From NCBI GenBank assembly GCA_008694505.1, contig VZDJ01007747.1:35649978-35713977 (forward strand): a stretch of DNA of 64,000 nucleotides, given 5' to 3'. The notes under the pieces are model-generated. The model searched no databases. It saw only the letters and a list, made by a program, of their open reading frames with translations, and was not told where the DNA came from. Each line of letters begins with the position of its first letter. The stretch's first letter is position 1. This DNA is from Cyanoderma ruficeps (Eukaryota > Chordata > Aves > Passeriformes > Timaliidae). The position numbers and the translations under genes were made by a program. Below, piece by piece: positions 51,576 through 64,000 of this stretch.

Positions 51576-54500
51576 ATCCTGAATGCTAATTTATTCTCAT
51601 TTGTGGAACAGCCTGGGTTTAATGATTCCCACTAACTACACTGAGTAGTTTCTCACTTTCTCTGGTTTTAAAATTCTTTTCTTAGGCAAAAGGTTCAATA
51701 TTCATCTCGGTGCAGAAGCTGCACAAAAATAAGGGCTGCTGGAGCCATTAATCAGCTGGAAGCTGGTTTTATATATCAGCATCTCTGGGATGCATCCCAA
51801 ATCCACACGTGTGCCACCATAGCTGTAGAGGACAGGCCTCACTGGCACTACCTTTGAGCCTGTTTGATACCCTCAGCTGTGTGGTTGTCACAAGGCTGCC
51901 TTCTAAGCTCTTTCTTGGTTAAACAAAACAACTCCAAACACTTTTTCTGTGCAGTTTTGTGGGATAGTGAGCCATCTCACCCAGATCACATAGATTCATC
52001 TTCTATGACACCAGAAGACTTTGTACCAATATATTAATACTACTTTAAATAAATTTGAATACCCTTCCAAATAGTGCACCATCGTATTTTTGCCTAAAGC
52101 AAAAATGGCAGCAATTGTGGCTTCCTTACCTGAAAAATGTCTGTGTGGGGAAGTAGAAGAATTTGCTTTCAGAGGAGCAGGCAACAAACATCAGCTAAAC
52201 TCTGCAACTGAAGCAAGACTGTATACAGAATCAAATCTATATTTTGAAGCACTTTGCCAGTGAGAATCCCAACGCAATCTGCAAAAAACATTAAATTTAG
52301 TTCCTTTATCTACAGAGGAGTACTGTTCGGTGCCATTCCTATATCAGAAGCCAACTATTTCCCTGTCCTACTCTTTGTCCAAATGTGCTGTGTAAGTGGA
52401 GTTGCCACAAGTCCTTCTGGAGCCCCTGGAAGATCATGCAGCACAGCAAAAGCAGGAACAGGGGCTGAGTTTCACTGTTTTCTGAGTCTGAAATTACACC
52501 ACAGGTCTGACCCTTTCATAACCCTATACAAGCATACATTGTTTAGATGTATTCATGTTTTGGGGAGCTCAATGGGAAAATTTGGTCTTATTAGTTTATT
52601 TCAACATGTTTTAACCATTACAGGTTTTGTTTCATCTAGCTTGCTCTGGTGCTGGATGGCTGGAGATGAATTGCAACACATCCATTACACTTGCAGAAGT
52701 ACCATTACCTATCTTACTGACAATAGTAATATTGTTCTGTATTACCTGAGCAAGAAAACTACTTGTCACCAAAATGTGTAAAAGTCTTTCCAATCCAGGG
52801 ATCCCAAATTAGCCTTTTCTTCAGAGACTGCTCCATATTATTGCCATTTTTCGAGATATCTTTACAGCTCTAATCCAGCATGCCTCTGCCCTGTTGCTGC
52901 TGTGCCACTTGCAAGGCTCGATTCCACTATCACATCCCTCACTATTTTGTCAAGGCTACAAATTAGCAAAATGCTCTGCTTGTTGCAAAGCAAGCTAGTT
53001 CTAAATACAGAGTCAAAAATTTTCTATATTGCACATTTATCTAGCTTTATAGTGGTATAAACCATCCTCAGACAATAAAGTCTTGGTGATACGTATCAAA
53101 AATTGATCTGTATATCCAAAATTTTTAAAACGTATTTTTACTTTTAAAAGCTTAGCATTAACACCTGATTGCTTCAGAATATCCAGCCTCACTGAACTTT
53201 TTGGGTTTTTACCACTATGTGGCACTAAATGCAGCCTTTTGTTGCTCATTGAGCCAAGAAACTTTGTTGCTCAAAAGTCCATGTATTATTACTGAGATAG
53301 AATGGAAAGAATCTGTGTTAAGATTAGGGGAAAAAATCAGAAGTGTTCATAACATCATTTTATGTCAATGAATTGCAATTTTATGTCTGGACAAATACCA
53401 TATGTCACCTCGAGGGCATTTTACTGATTGCAGTGGAAGCAGATGGAGCTGAGGGCCCAGCAGAGGCTCCATCTCTTGAGTTTTCAGAAGGGTTTGGCTG
53501 CACCAGCACAATCTCACCCTTGTAAAAGGGTTTCCCACTACTTGTAAATTGCAACCCCCCTGTGCAATTTATTGCTGTGTTGTTCTCCACAGTATTAAAT
53601 TTAAAACATAGCTCTTAAAGAGAATGTTGGTGAAAGGCTCTACCTGTCTTGTGAGCCAAGGGATTCACCTTGTTACTCCATTTTATCTATCAGATCTTTT
53701 ACACCACATTATTGAGCAGTGACAGCTGTGACATATAGCCCATATTTCATTCTTATTTCATAAACTTCCTGCCCCCAGTCCAATACCCACACCATTTCAC
53801 TCACCCATCAACACCATTTTGTCCATTTTCCTGGAAATCTGTAGGTTTTTTCAGTGCTGGAGGACTGCTCACAGCAGTCTTGGTCACAGCAGCCCAAAGC
53901 TGCTTGGTAACTGTTCCACCTCCCAAAGGGGTTCTGACTGACCGTGATGAGCTCAAGTACCTTTGTGTCCTTGAGGGAGTACCAGGGCTGCCCCTCACTG
54001 TTCTCATTGTTCCTGCAGCCCTCTTCCCTCTGCAGTGACCCCTTGGTCCCACATGAGGGGACACCTGGAGAGCTCAAGGCCCCTGCCCAGAAGCACATGG
54101 ATGCTGTGTGCCACTTTCCTAACCCAAGGGAGCTGTGCATGATCAGAGCTGCATGAAGAGGGGGAAGAAAAGGGGTTCAGGGCTTTTTGTCTTTTTCCCT
54201 ACAGATTTTCCAAAAGCTGTAACTCTGTGATGAATATTCATTTCAATGTAGTACTGAAAACTCAACTTGATGACATCTCAGAGAGAAAATGATCCAGGAA
54301 TAAAAGAAATTAACATATAGCTCCCACCTTACCATAGAACAAAAGTGACTTTTCAGAATATATTATTTAACCTAAAAGCATCTGAACAAAGTCACTTTAG
54401 TATCTTTCAATCCACTAATTTTCTTTCCCAGTATTATTAATTTTCACCATGAGCCTTCAGTTTACCCAGAATATACTGTATATTTCCTTCCCTCAGTAAA

Positions 54501-55850
54501 CTTTTGTAACTCAAAGTTCAAGCTACAGAGATGGTAGACCTGGTTTTATACCTGCCATTTTATTTCAACTTTTAGGCCTCAACCTCCTATGTATGATGAA
54601 ATAATTTAAGAAACAGTATAGGCAGCTGTAGGGGAAAGGAAAAGTACATAATAGGCAGCTTGGAATATATAAGCTAACAGTTGTGGCTTGTGCACATTCG
54701 ACTTAGCTATCTGAAAGAAAAAAAAATTTATGGGAAAACATATTACCAGCAAATGACAATATGGGAAACCATCATTTGTGATGAGTTACAAATTAAGCAA
54801 GTCTTAAAGGCAGAGTTGAGAAAGCCAGCTAAGCAGCAAATCAGCCAATAGGTATTTTATAATACAGAAAAAATATAGATTTATATTAACATCAGACCAA
54901 TTCTATAGATCAAAATATTCCAGTATCTGTAGTTACCATTTTGAAATCTAGTGGGCTACTGTCAACACTCTTCAATTTTTAAAATGACATACTGAAATCT
55001 GATTTCTGAGTGTGTATACAGGAGAAAACAGCCATAATGTTACTCAACCCTTAAGTCACTCATGGCCACTTATGCTGCAGTTTTGGCTGGGAATATTCCT
55101 CATTATTTTACCTTTAAGTTCACCGAGGCTCATTGAAAAAAATAATTCACCCAGTCCAGTACACTGATTATCTCCCTAGTAATCCCATCTTGGGACTGAA
55201 AACAGAAAGATTTCTTTCCCCAAACCCTCTGAGCATCCTGCACTAGCAACGTGCACTTTCAACACTTGACCTGGAGTGTCAAGATCAAGCTTTTCACAAA
55301 ATGCATTTTAGCTGCTGGTTTCCTCACAGAAGGCGGGCAGGGGAGGAGGAGGAGGAGTTGTTACCTGTCTTTTATGTAACAGTCTCACTGTGAAATGCTC
55401 CTCTAAGAGCTGGGAAATTGTGTTCAAACCTTTCCTGGAGTGAAACCCACCCACGCCAGCTGCGTGCACCAAATAGCAGGAGGCCCAGGGCACCTGACAC
55501 TGACTCCCTCTTTCGTGGCAGAGGCTCGGGGCTAAGGAGGCCTGAAAAGGGGAGCATGAGAAGCAGCACATCTCTCTAGCCTGGTAGATGGAGAGTTTGG
55601 CCAGTCCTGAAGGTGTCTGTGTCCCAGAGACACAGTAAGGGCACATTCTGTATTTTAGTCATTTAATACAGACTATTTAATACAAAATACTCAGCTGGCA
55701 TAATTGAAAACATGTTTCTTGCCAGGTGAGTTCCCAAACCACTGAACAGTAGAAGTATGGACACTGCTCTGGTCCCCTCTCTTGGACAATTTCTCTGCAA
55801 CAGGCTGAAAAGCAGAGGATGAGATGGAGCATCTCCTCCAACATTTTCTT

Positions 55851-55872
55851 CTCCTCCTCCTCCTCCTCCTCC
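55851..55872. repeat. (CTC)n microsatellite
   Basis: Seven CTC/TCC units in a pyrimidine-rich context. Its antisense reading explains a poly-arginine run in a minus-strand open frame. Confidence 0.85.
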
Positions 55873-58000
55873 TTCTTACCCTCATCTTCTTCCCTGAGGG
55901 AGCATCTCCTCCTCTTGCCCTGTGAAACAGCAGGTGATGCTCAGCCCACCACCAGCACAGTGAAAATCCTGCTGGCATATCTCCCCTGCCTTAACCACTC
56001 AGCAGTGCTCAGAGAAGCTTTTAAATAAAAACTTTAAAAAGCTGACTCCTGCTCAGGCACCTGGAGCGAAGGATTGAGGCCTCTATTTTGCTAAAAAAGG
56101 TTCACAACTGCAGCCCAGGAGAGGTTCAGAGCTTGCCTGGCCTCCTCTGGGCCATGCCCTATTGACTGTGTCACAAAGCTCCCCAGCAGATGTGCTCCTG
56201 CTTCTGGGCCCCTTGCCGAGGCACCTCTCCCACATGCTGGGAGCACAGCCTCGGGGCTTAACACAGGTTTCTGCAGTCTGCTCAGATCCACCCACCTAGA
56301 AATTAGTCATTCCAGCAGCTAATTGACTATGCTTTTGTAGAGGCTTTTACAGGCCTTTTTCTTCCCGGGACAAATTCTTTTCTTTTTCCTTAGTAGTCAA
56401 TAATTTTCTCTTAATCCTGCACCAGCCTCTAAACCTCTGGGTCACAGCTCCATTCTGGAAGCTGTTCATTACCTGAAAGGAGAGAGAATTCCATTTTTTA
56501 AGGATACAGCTCTGCTACTCTCCAGCAGGTGATCAATAGATGCATACACTATATTATACTGCAGGACTACACACCAGAATATCTCATAAATGGGTTTGAG
56601 TTTGTCTTTGCATTGTATCCAAATAAATACTGATTTTTATTGATGTACTGATTTTCTTTTCCTCCTAATTTTATAACTTTCTATTTAGATGCAATTGCAA
56701 ATAGTATTTTCTTTTGTTTCATGAAAAGAAGAAGTAGGTTTCTGTAGTATTAGGTAACTATTGCCTTCAGACTGTTGCCTTCAGAAAGAACAAAAGGTTT
56801 CTGGATAGAAATGGATGAGAAAGCTGACAGAGATCTGCTGTGAGAGCCAGAAACTTCCTTTCCAGGAGGAAAGTACATGAACACAGAGAAGTAACCTGCA
56901 GGCCCCTGCTACAGTTTTAGCCACGCTACCTAAAAGGGTTTAAACCTGATGAAGGCTTGAAAACCCAGGATTGTGGGTTTGTTTCGGAAGCATTTTAATG
57001 TTCAAGTATTTATGTCCCTTAGCCTGCAAAATCCTTGTTGTAATGATTAGAACTCCCTTCCTTCTCCTCATTGCCAAACCCCACTCTGTAATTTAAGTCT
57101 GTGCTGCTTTGACCAAGCAGTTTCAGATGGAGATGTTCTGTAAGCCAACAATACATCACAAAAGTAAATTTCATGTTCCTGAATTAACTTCCTCACCTGT
57201 GCTGACCTCAGTCTCCCCATACTCTCTGTGAGATTTCCTATCTGTCAGTGCCAAGTTAATATGTTTACAACACTGAGCAGTAAAATCTGCAGAACAGGCA
57301 AAAGGTCTAAGACCTAGTGCCCTCTGTGGCTCTTTCTGTAGGTACTAAGAGGGTTGTCTGAAATGAATATTTAATTTTCCATGAGAACACCGACTTCTTC
57401 CTTCCTGCGAATTATTTCCCAAATGAAATGGATGAGAGAAAGAGACAACCCAGAGTTGCAGCTGTAGGGAAACTGGAGAGGATCTAAAGTAAATAAAAAT
57501 CCCAAGTAAGGCAGGGATGATGCTAGGCTTGTCTTGGAGGGCTCTGTAGTTGGAGGCAAACATGAGTACCTTGCCTAGGACCCAGCCTGGGACTGGGGCT
57601 AGGAGAAAGGGAAAGCCCAGGTTGCAGTTTTAGGGTGCTGGAAAGCACCTTCCAAAGCTAACTTGGGGCTGCTGCTTGAATATTTGATCTGAACATGTAG
57701 CTAGGTGCCCAGGCATGTGCCACCTTACCTTCCAAATTCACAGGGGTGCTGAAAGACACAACTCCTCAGGCTGGTAGCGTCACCAGCCGTCACCTCAGGG
57801 GTGGGGTCTTTTTAGTCTGGTTTTGGCAGGGGTAAGTGCAATTCCTGCAAACCCAGGACTGGATCTTTCGCTCGGGAGATTCTGTGGGCTCCCCCTCGTG
57901 CTGAGGCAGCGCAGAGCCCGGCTGACAGCCTGCCCCTGCGGACAGGCTGCAGGCACATCGCCCCCGCTCCGCCAGCTGGAGAGGCAGGGAGCACAACGAA

Positions 58001-58046
58001 GGGCAGCATAAAGCCAAGGCAGCGGGCAGCCTAAAGCCGAGGCAGC
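58001..58046. repeat. Imperfect 2 x 23-bp tandem repeat
   Basis: GGGCAGCATAAAGCCAAGGC recurs 23 bases later as GGGCAGCCTAAAGCCGAGGC, two substitutions, inside a local GC-rich patch. Confidence 0.8.
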
Positions 58047-59235
58047 GGAGTGGGGTGAGGCAGACCTGCATGACAGGACACTTCCCCTATATCCTTGTTT
58101 TCCCCTGCTTTTCATGCTTTCCTTCTTTTCCTTCCTATTTTCTTCCAGCCCTAATATGAAGGAACCTTTCAGCAGAAAGCCACTCTGTGGTTTATTCTGT
58201 AAATTACAAACCAAAGCACTTCTGTCCTGCAAAGTCCCCCAAAGACAAGCAAATGAGCTGTCCTCCTCTCCACAGAGGCGGCTGCTATTTTGGCTCACAG
58301 TCCAGCCCGCACAACGTAGTCCTTTCTGGGGAGTCCCACCCTGCTCCATGGCAGCTCAGTCTTTCAGCTCTCAGAGAATGAGCACATTGGAAGCTGAATA
58401 TAACCAATGTGTGATTCCAATTTGCTCAGGCTATGCCCAATTACTTTATTAATGGACTGGTTTGCAGCAGGATTCAGATAAAACAAAGCCATGCTTTAGG
58501 CTGGGTTTTGCAGCCCTCTCAGTTTTAGAGCAATAGAAGTGAAGCAATGTTAACCTTCTTTATGGGGGATATTGTCTACAGAAGCATGAGCTAAGGATCT
58601 CTCTTATGGGTAGCCTGTCTTCTGCAGAGCTCAGTGCTAATGACAGCAGAAGGACAAATAATTTTATTTTCCTGATACCTTTAATTAGGAAAGGATGGCT
58701 CTTCAAGAGACAGTTCAACAGTACTAAATAGCTGTTTAATCTTTATTTCGGGAAGTGCGGTGCCAGGCAAGTCCAGGGTCCATTTGGCTCTGTCTCCTCC
58801 TGCAATTACGCTTTTAGTTTAAGTTCTCCACAGGAATGTTTTAGGTAATCAGGAAAGCTGGGGAAAGGCTTTTTAGAGAGTTCCAGGGAAGCTCTGGACC
58901 GGTTCTCTGAGGATTAGGAAGAGAGTTGCTGACAGCAACATGCAGGTAGAGATAACCACATGCTTCAGAAAAAGCTGAGCGAGGCTGTCAACCCTGGAGA
59001 GGAAGGGGAGACAAGAATCACCCCCACCACCCACCTCACATATGAGGTCTGAGTCCAGACAGGGTGACAGTAAGCGGAGGTAGGTTTACATTCTACCATT
59101 GCAAGGCATAATTTTGGCCACATTAATATTTTGCCTCTGAGAGATGAGAGCATCTCTGGGCTTTCACATTAACTGGAAATGTTTGCTGTAGAATCAGCGC
59201 AGGCAGACCCATCTCACATGGAGCAGTAGAAGACT

Positions 59236-59330
59236 GTAGAATCACACACATTCTGGAAGGCTGCTGTCCTGAGAGATGATGTCCAGAGCCTGCTGTAAAC
59301 TGGCCCCATGCCTGGACTGAGTCTCAGCAG
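59236..59330 (-). mobile_element. Possible old CR1 3'-tail fragment
   Basis: AGAATCACACACATTCTGGAAGG followed by GAGATGATGTCCAGAGCCTGCTG resembles, in order, the reverse complement of a CR1 3' end. Divergent, so tentative. Confidence 0.3.
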
Positions 59331-62300
59331 TGCTGTCCCACCTGTAACTCCAGGAACTCATCTATAATTCAAAGGTTTTAATGGTGGTCAGTAGCTGCTG
59401 CACTCTGTAGATGCTGGTATGACCTCACCCTTTCTTTCAAAACTACCTGTTCTTGGAAAGAATAATCTTCAAATTAAACCAATTATTTGTATATTTTACC
59501 ATCCTGTGGAGTCCATTATTGTATTTGGGGTTTTTTTTAAGTTTTTTTAGATTTCAACTGTTTAGAAATTTTAAAAAATCTGATTTTTTTAAAGACCTGG
59601 GCTTCATATAGTGTTGTAAAATAAGTTACAAATAAAAAAATATTGAAAGTTGGGGTTTTTTTAATCTCTGAAAATGTACATAGTACTGAAGTACATCTAG
59701 AAAAGAACATGAAAAAGAAAACAGACATACAGGCCTGGTAAATGTGTCACAATTTATAGCCACGTGATCTTTCCAAACAGCATCAAAAGTCAGCTGTACT
59801 TGGATCAGAAGTGGTGACCCTCCTCCTGCCTGGCTACAGGAATGCTGTTATCTGGTCATCAAACTTTGGACCTTGGCATAAAGATGTGGGGATTAAGATT
59901 TTTGGTTGGAAAAGCAATTAGTGTGGTTTTTAAAAAACCTGCTGGATCCCTAAATCCAGTGGATAGCAGAGAGTACTAAGTTTCACAGTTAGTCAACAAT
60001 ATGGGATGATAGAAGACAATTCATGATAACACACAAAAGAGCCCTAACTGCTTTGCTACAGGACATGATTTGTTCTCCGTTTGCATAGCGCCTTTGTTTC
60101 AAAGTACAAGTGAAGGATACCAGTAGTGAAACAGAAAGCAATACTTGACAATGAAAGCAAACAAGTCATCAGCTCCGGACCTCAAGTGAGAACAATAGAT
60201 TGGGCTTACAGAGGAAAAGAAAAGATAAAGACAGTGGGAGAAACAGCATAAAATGAAGGAAATAGATTCCTGTGACTGTCTTTAGAGCTGAAATTGTGAA
60301 TGATGAGGAAATGCAATTTTGCTGTATCTCCTTGAGGGAAGAAGCCAAGACTGTGTCTACCTTTCTTTTAGACCTTTTCTAGTGTTCTGCTTTGCTCACA
60401 ATGGTGCCTAAGTCTGCAATACCCCATTGAAATGTATGCTGCAAGTTTTGGGTTATTTAGAGTCTGTCTACCTTGCACTGATTTATCTGACCTTCTGAAA
60501 AGCATTGCAGTACTCAGAAAAATCATTTTAGCTTTGTTTTTGCCCCTCTAACAGACAAATTGCCCATGCCCTTTGCTCTCCTTTTCCACAAAGATTCTGC
60601 CTCACCCTTTTCATTATCCACCCTACACTATGAGAGTTGGAACCCCTGTTCTCCCCTCCATGCTCTCCCATGTGCCATCTGCCTCTGCTGGGCTGGGACA
60701 GTCTCAGCTGGGCTGGGAATGGCAGCAGCCCCCAGGAAGACAGCAGAAGATGATGTGGGAAAACCAAAAAGTACTCTTCTAGAGAGTGTGGGAAAGGGAT
60801 GGAGATGGCAGGGGGCAAGGAGGGGGATGTGGAGAAATCACCTCTCAGGGCATTAAACCAAGCCTGAAGTTACTCTTTCAGCGTAGGAAGGATCCAAACC
60901 CTTCACTGTTTTCCAAATAAAACCAGATGTATTAATTTCCATAGGCCATGGGTAAAGAAATGCTATCAACGACCAGCAGCTGAAGGACTGACAGTGGTGG
61001 CTCTGTTGTCCTGCAATCATTTCTTGCCTGATGCACTGGACAGGAGCAGACTGTCTTCCCACTCCAGCCTGGGAAATCTTGAAAGCAAACATCTTGGGAC
61101 ATATGGAGAAATTTGAGGCCTGGCAATAAGTGAAGATTCTGCAAAAGACAGGCAATGTTAGCAGACACATCTCAAGAAGGCTTTGACCTTCTAAAAACCT
61201 AGGAATTAAAATTATAATTAACAGCTGTGCCAACAGGTTTTGGCTCCACTTAATATGATCCCTCCAACCAAAGCTTGAGCCTTCGTTTTCTTCCCAGACT
61301 GGCTTCTGCAAGAGCAAGGACTATTTGATCCAACAGGCTGGCCACTGACCTGCATAGAGCAGCAAGGCTCAATGAAATAAAAGGAAAAGCCAAACTTCCT
61401 TCTTAAAAATGATCTAAGTTTAGAAACAATTTAGATGCTGATGTAGCTATGTGACTCCAGAAGCTGCAGAGCCTAAAGCCGGTGGTTTAATCTATACCTG
61501 GCTCTTGGCAGATCCTGTTCTGCTGCTGATTTTTCAGCTAAAAAATCCCTATTTAAGGAGTTACTAGTTTGAGTGGCACAGACATAGATGGAGGCACAAA
61601 GAAACCATATTTCTTAATATGCAACAGTTTCTAAACATAGTATTTTATATTAATTTAAAGAGATCTGCTCTAATTTATGCATGATGCCCAGCTCAAAGGA
61701 GGTTCAAATTCCTGATCCAGGTCCAGAGGCAGTATGGCAAGACATGTAAGAAGTGTTAATAATATTTCTCATTATGTCTCTAGTTGCTTACAAGTCTTCT
61801 AACAGTTTTCAGAGCTGGGATTTTCCAAACTCCTCGGTGTTGGTCTAACTCCAATGTTGTTGCTTCCAGTGATTGAGGCATTCATTCAAAATAGATCCCA
61901 ATATGAATATATAATTTGGGACATGGAAATAAATTTATTTCTATTCTTATGGAGTAATAGTTTGATGCTTAAATCACATTAAGTCAATCTTCTGTCATCC
62001 CTAATATAATTTATTCTAGTAGATCCTATGTTCATCTTGCTCTTGTTGAAAGTGGTTCATGTTTGATGACCCAGGCACATAGTCAATTGTATAATTTCTT
62101 AATTTGTATCAGGAGATTTTAGAAGTGCAACTCATAACATATCTCAGCAAAAAAGCCCTTACATGTGACATTTTACTGGCCACCCATTTTGTGATCAAAC
62201 ACATACAGCAAGATTAGTTATCATCTGCAGCTCAGCTGTTATTTTTACTGGGTTTTCAAAGCCCTGGGGAGGATTTTGTAAAGCTATTTAGCCTGAAGGA

Positions 62301-62717
62301 AGAGATTAAAAAGGTTTCTCCCCATGAAACATCTGTTGCAAATGTACTTTCTAATATTTGGAACAGAATGTTAAAATTAATCAGAAAGGACAGAAGTCTC
62401 TTCCCTGACCAGCAGCTGTGCTCTCTGCTCAGCCATCCCACTGCTTCTTTCCCAACCCAAACCAGAAGCTGGTCCCAGCACTATGGACTACAGGACTTCT
62501 TTGAATTCTGTGGCTCCCAATGCCTTAATGGCATACTTCAACTTTTTCCTCAAGCTTTCCTCCCTTTTGTCAATTAATGAGAAAATAGGACTTGTAGTGA
62601 CTGTTACAACCAGAAAGTCCAACCATCCATGAGCTCCTTCCCTTCCTGCCCTAATTCCCAGACTCTACACTCATGTGATTTTGGTATATGCACTTGCACA
62701 CGTTGGTTTGGGGTTTG

Positions 62718-62735
62718 TTTTTTTTTTTTTTTTTT
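62718..62735. repeat. Poly(T) run
   Basis: Eighteen consecutive T. A possible retroposon tail in antisense, but no element is recognised beside it. Confidence 0.8.
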
Positions 62736-63184
62736 CCAAACAGATACCTGCTGGAACAGTGTGTAAACATGACTACTTTGAGCAATACCTGATTTTTTTC
62801 CCAAGAATCCCTCTGTGTGAGCTTAGTGATTTTAAAACCAAAAGAAAAGACTAGAAAACTGAACTAACATGGATACTGGCAGTTCTGATATTGATATGGC
62901 CCAAAAGCTGTTGTCTGTACCTGTCTTCTCCTCACACAGTGCTCTCCCAAGCCCATTTACGTCAGCCCCAGAATAAAGCCTGTACTCCAGGGGCAAGGAT
63001 AACTTTTGTCTCTAGTAGCAGATAGAACTAGACTGTGCTGTGCTTTTACTGCTCATAGTATTACTTTTATGGAAAGCAATGGAAGGGGAAAGGAAATATC
63101 TGGCAATAAGCAGGCATATTCACTACAGAGCAATATGTACTGAGCAAACTCTAGTGCTAAAAGAAGTTGGATAAAAACAAATTC

Positions 63185-63272
63185 TTAGTTATTCTCCTGC
63201 TTCATGCAGAGGAGATTTCCAGAGAAATCGAGGAGACCCAATTCAGTCTTAGTGCTTTCATTCATTATTGAG
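63185..63272 (-). CDS. Tentative second exon of the unrecognised minus-strand gene
   Basis: A pyrimidine-rich acceptor (ACTTCTTTCTTAAG) ends at 63273. The following 88 bases continue the frame left open by the 63584 donor (AG|C gives Ser) for 28 more residues (SIMNESTKTELGLLDFSGN, ending KQENN) and TAA at 63185-63187. The joined model would be 112 residues with an N-E-S sequon. Phase compatibility alone has a one-in-three chance, so this is weak. Confidence 0.18.
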
Positions 63273-63583
63273 CTTAAGAAAGAAGTCTGGGATTTTTTTT
63301 TCAATATAAGTGGGGAAGGAATTACAAACTCATGCTTATAAATGCTGGGCTTAGTAAACTGAAGCCTCAGGATGGTTGGGGAATGGCTTACTGGCAGCAT
63401 CACAGCAGTATCCTAGTCAGATCCATAAGTGACACTGATGACCCTGCATTTCTGTCCTCAGCTCACCCAGACAAGCTATGGACCCCTTACCAACACAATA
63501 TCCTGCTGCTGCTAGTGCCTCATCAAACACAAGAACAGGAGTAGCACAGCTATGGAGGCTGCAGAATGCTTAGCAGGACATAC

Positions 63584-63834
63584 CTGTCGTTGTCACTCCA
63601 TGCTCCCAGCTCAGAGGAAAGGTACTGAAGTGTCTCATTCCCTGGGCCAAGCTCATCTGCTGCAGGTCGGCTGCTGCCAAGAGCTGGGAGTGCAGCAACA
63701 TGCTGAAGCGGTGGGGGTGCACCTACAATGCTTGTGCTAAGAAATAACAAAGCAAGGATACTAAGGCAACAAATCCTAAACCTGGATGCTTGGGCACCTC
63801 CCAGGAGGGCCCTGGGCCTACACTCTGTAGTCAT
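63584..63834 (-). CDS. Putative coding exon of an unrecognised secreted or type II membrane protein
   Basis: Minus strand, ATG at 63834. 83 codons plus two bases run to a strong donor, GACAG|gtatgt (donor at 63583). Residues 19-38 form a hydrophobic segment (ICCLSILALLFLSTSIVG) after a basic stretch, then GAPPPLQH, so it could be a late signal peptide (cleavage after VG) or a type II anchor. An N-E-T sequon follows near residues 66-68, then a helical-looking LQYLSSEL. The ATG context is weak, and a pyrimidine-rich stretch ending CCCAG directly precedes it, so the exon may be internal with its acceptor at 63835. I do not recognise the product. A possible second exon is at 63185-63272. Confidence 0.35.
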
Positions 63835-64000
63835 CTGGGAATGGAAGAGGTTTATTCTTGCATAGCCAAGTTGCGCTAACAGAAAGCAGAACAGACATTT
63901 TTAAAGGACTTGTTTCAGGCTGATGTATGAAAGAGTCAGAGAGAGAATTTCCAGTGCTGAGCGTAAGGACAAGTCATAAATAAGAAGGCAAACAGTAAAG

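Larger units (their letters stand above)
51576..63184. other. Intergenic spacer downstream of S100P
   Basis: Mostly AT-rich with small simple repeats. A modest GC-rich patch lies at 57780-58060. Open frames up to 184 codons exist but lack any recognised domain, good start context or paired splice sites. Confidence 0.55.

Noticed and set aside
55691..55978. 95-codon minus-strand frame with a poly-arginine run
   Set aside because: The arginine run is simply the antisense reading of the (CTC)n microsatellite.
57795..58349. 184-codon minus-strand open frame
   Set aside because: Spans a GC-rich patch and low-complexity sequence. Competing frames of similar length overlap it and no domain is recognised.
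60853..61317. 154-codon minus-strand open frame
   Set aside because: No recognisable domain, no good start context, and amino acid composition like translated noncoding DNA.

Overview
The window is nuclear DNA of a vertebrate, most likely a bird. It is AT-rich intergenic and intronic sequence with two CpG-rich patches, GT-AG introns, and a CR1-type LINE with the CR1 3' end seen in sauropsids. I recognise two genes from their translated exons: MAN2B2 (a GH38 alpha-mannosidase) and S100P (a small EF-hand protein). They lie in this order and orientation in the human 4p16.1 region as well.

Layout: 1-560 is a GC/CpG-rich patch at the left edge, possibly the promoter of a neighbouring gene; in human the divergent neighbour of MAN2B2 is PPP2R2C. 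561-3000 is plain AT-rich spacer. 3020-3560 is the CpG-island promoter and first exon of MAN2B2. 3266-30042 holds all 19 coding exons of MAN2B2 on the + strand. Every junction is GT-AG and in phase, and together they give 1014 residues and a stop, with a poly(A) signal at 30159. 30165-46800 is a 16.6 kb spacer with no gene I can support; it contains a 68-bp near-identical direct repeat (36396 and 38800). 46802-51555 is S100P: TATA box, two coding exons, poly(A) signal. Its single intron carries a 5'-truncated antisense CR1 LINE (49416-50687). 51556-63184 is spacer with simple repeats and one possible old CR1 tail. At the right edge, on the minus strand, 63834-63584 looks like a coding exon: hydrophobic signal or anchor segment, N-glycosylation sequon and a strong splice donor. 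A tentative second exon lies at 63272-63185. I do not recognise this product.

The two named genes are not a functional unit. MAN2B2 acts on N-glycan cores in the lysosome or secretory route, and S100P is a cytosolic calcium-binding dimer. Their shared value here is as synteny markers. All exon boundaries were worked out by reading frames, splice sites and remembered family features; no alignment was run.
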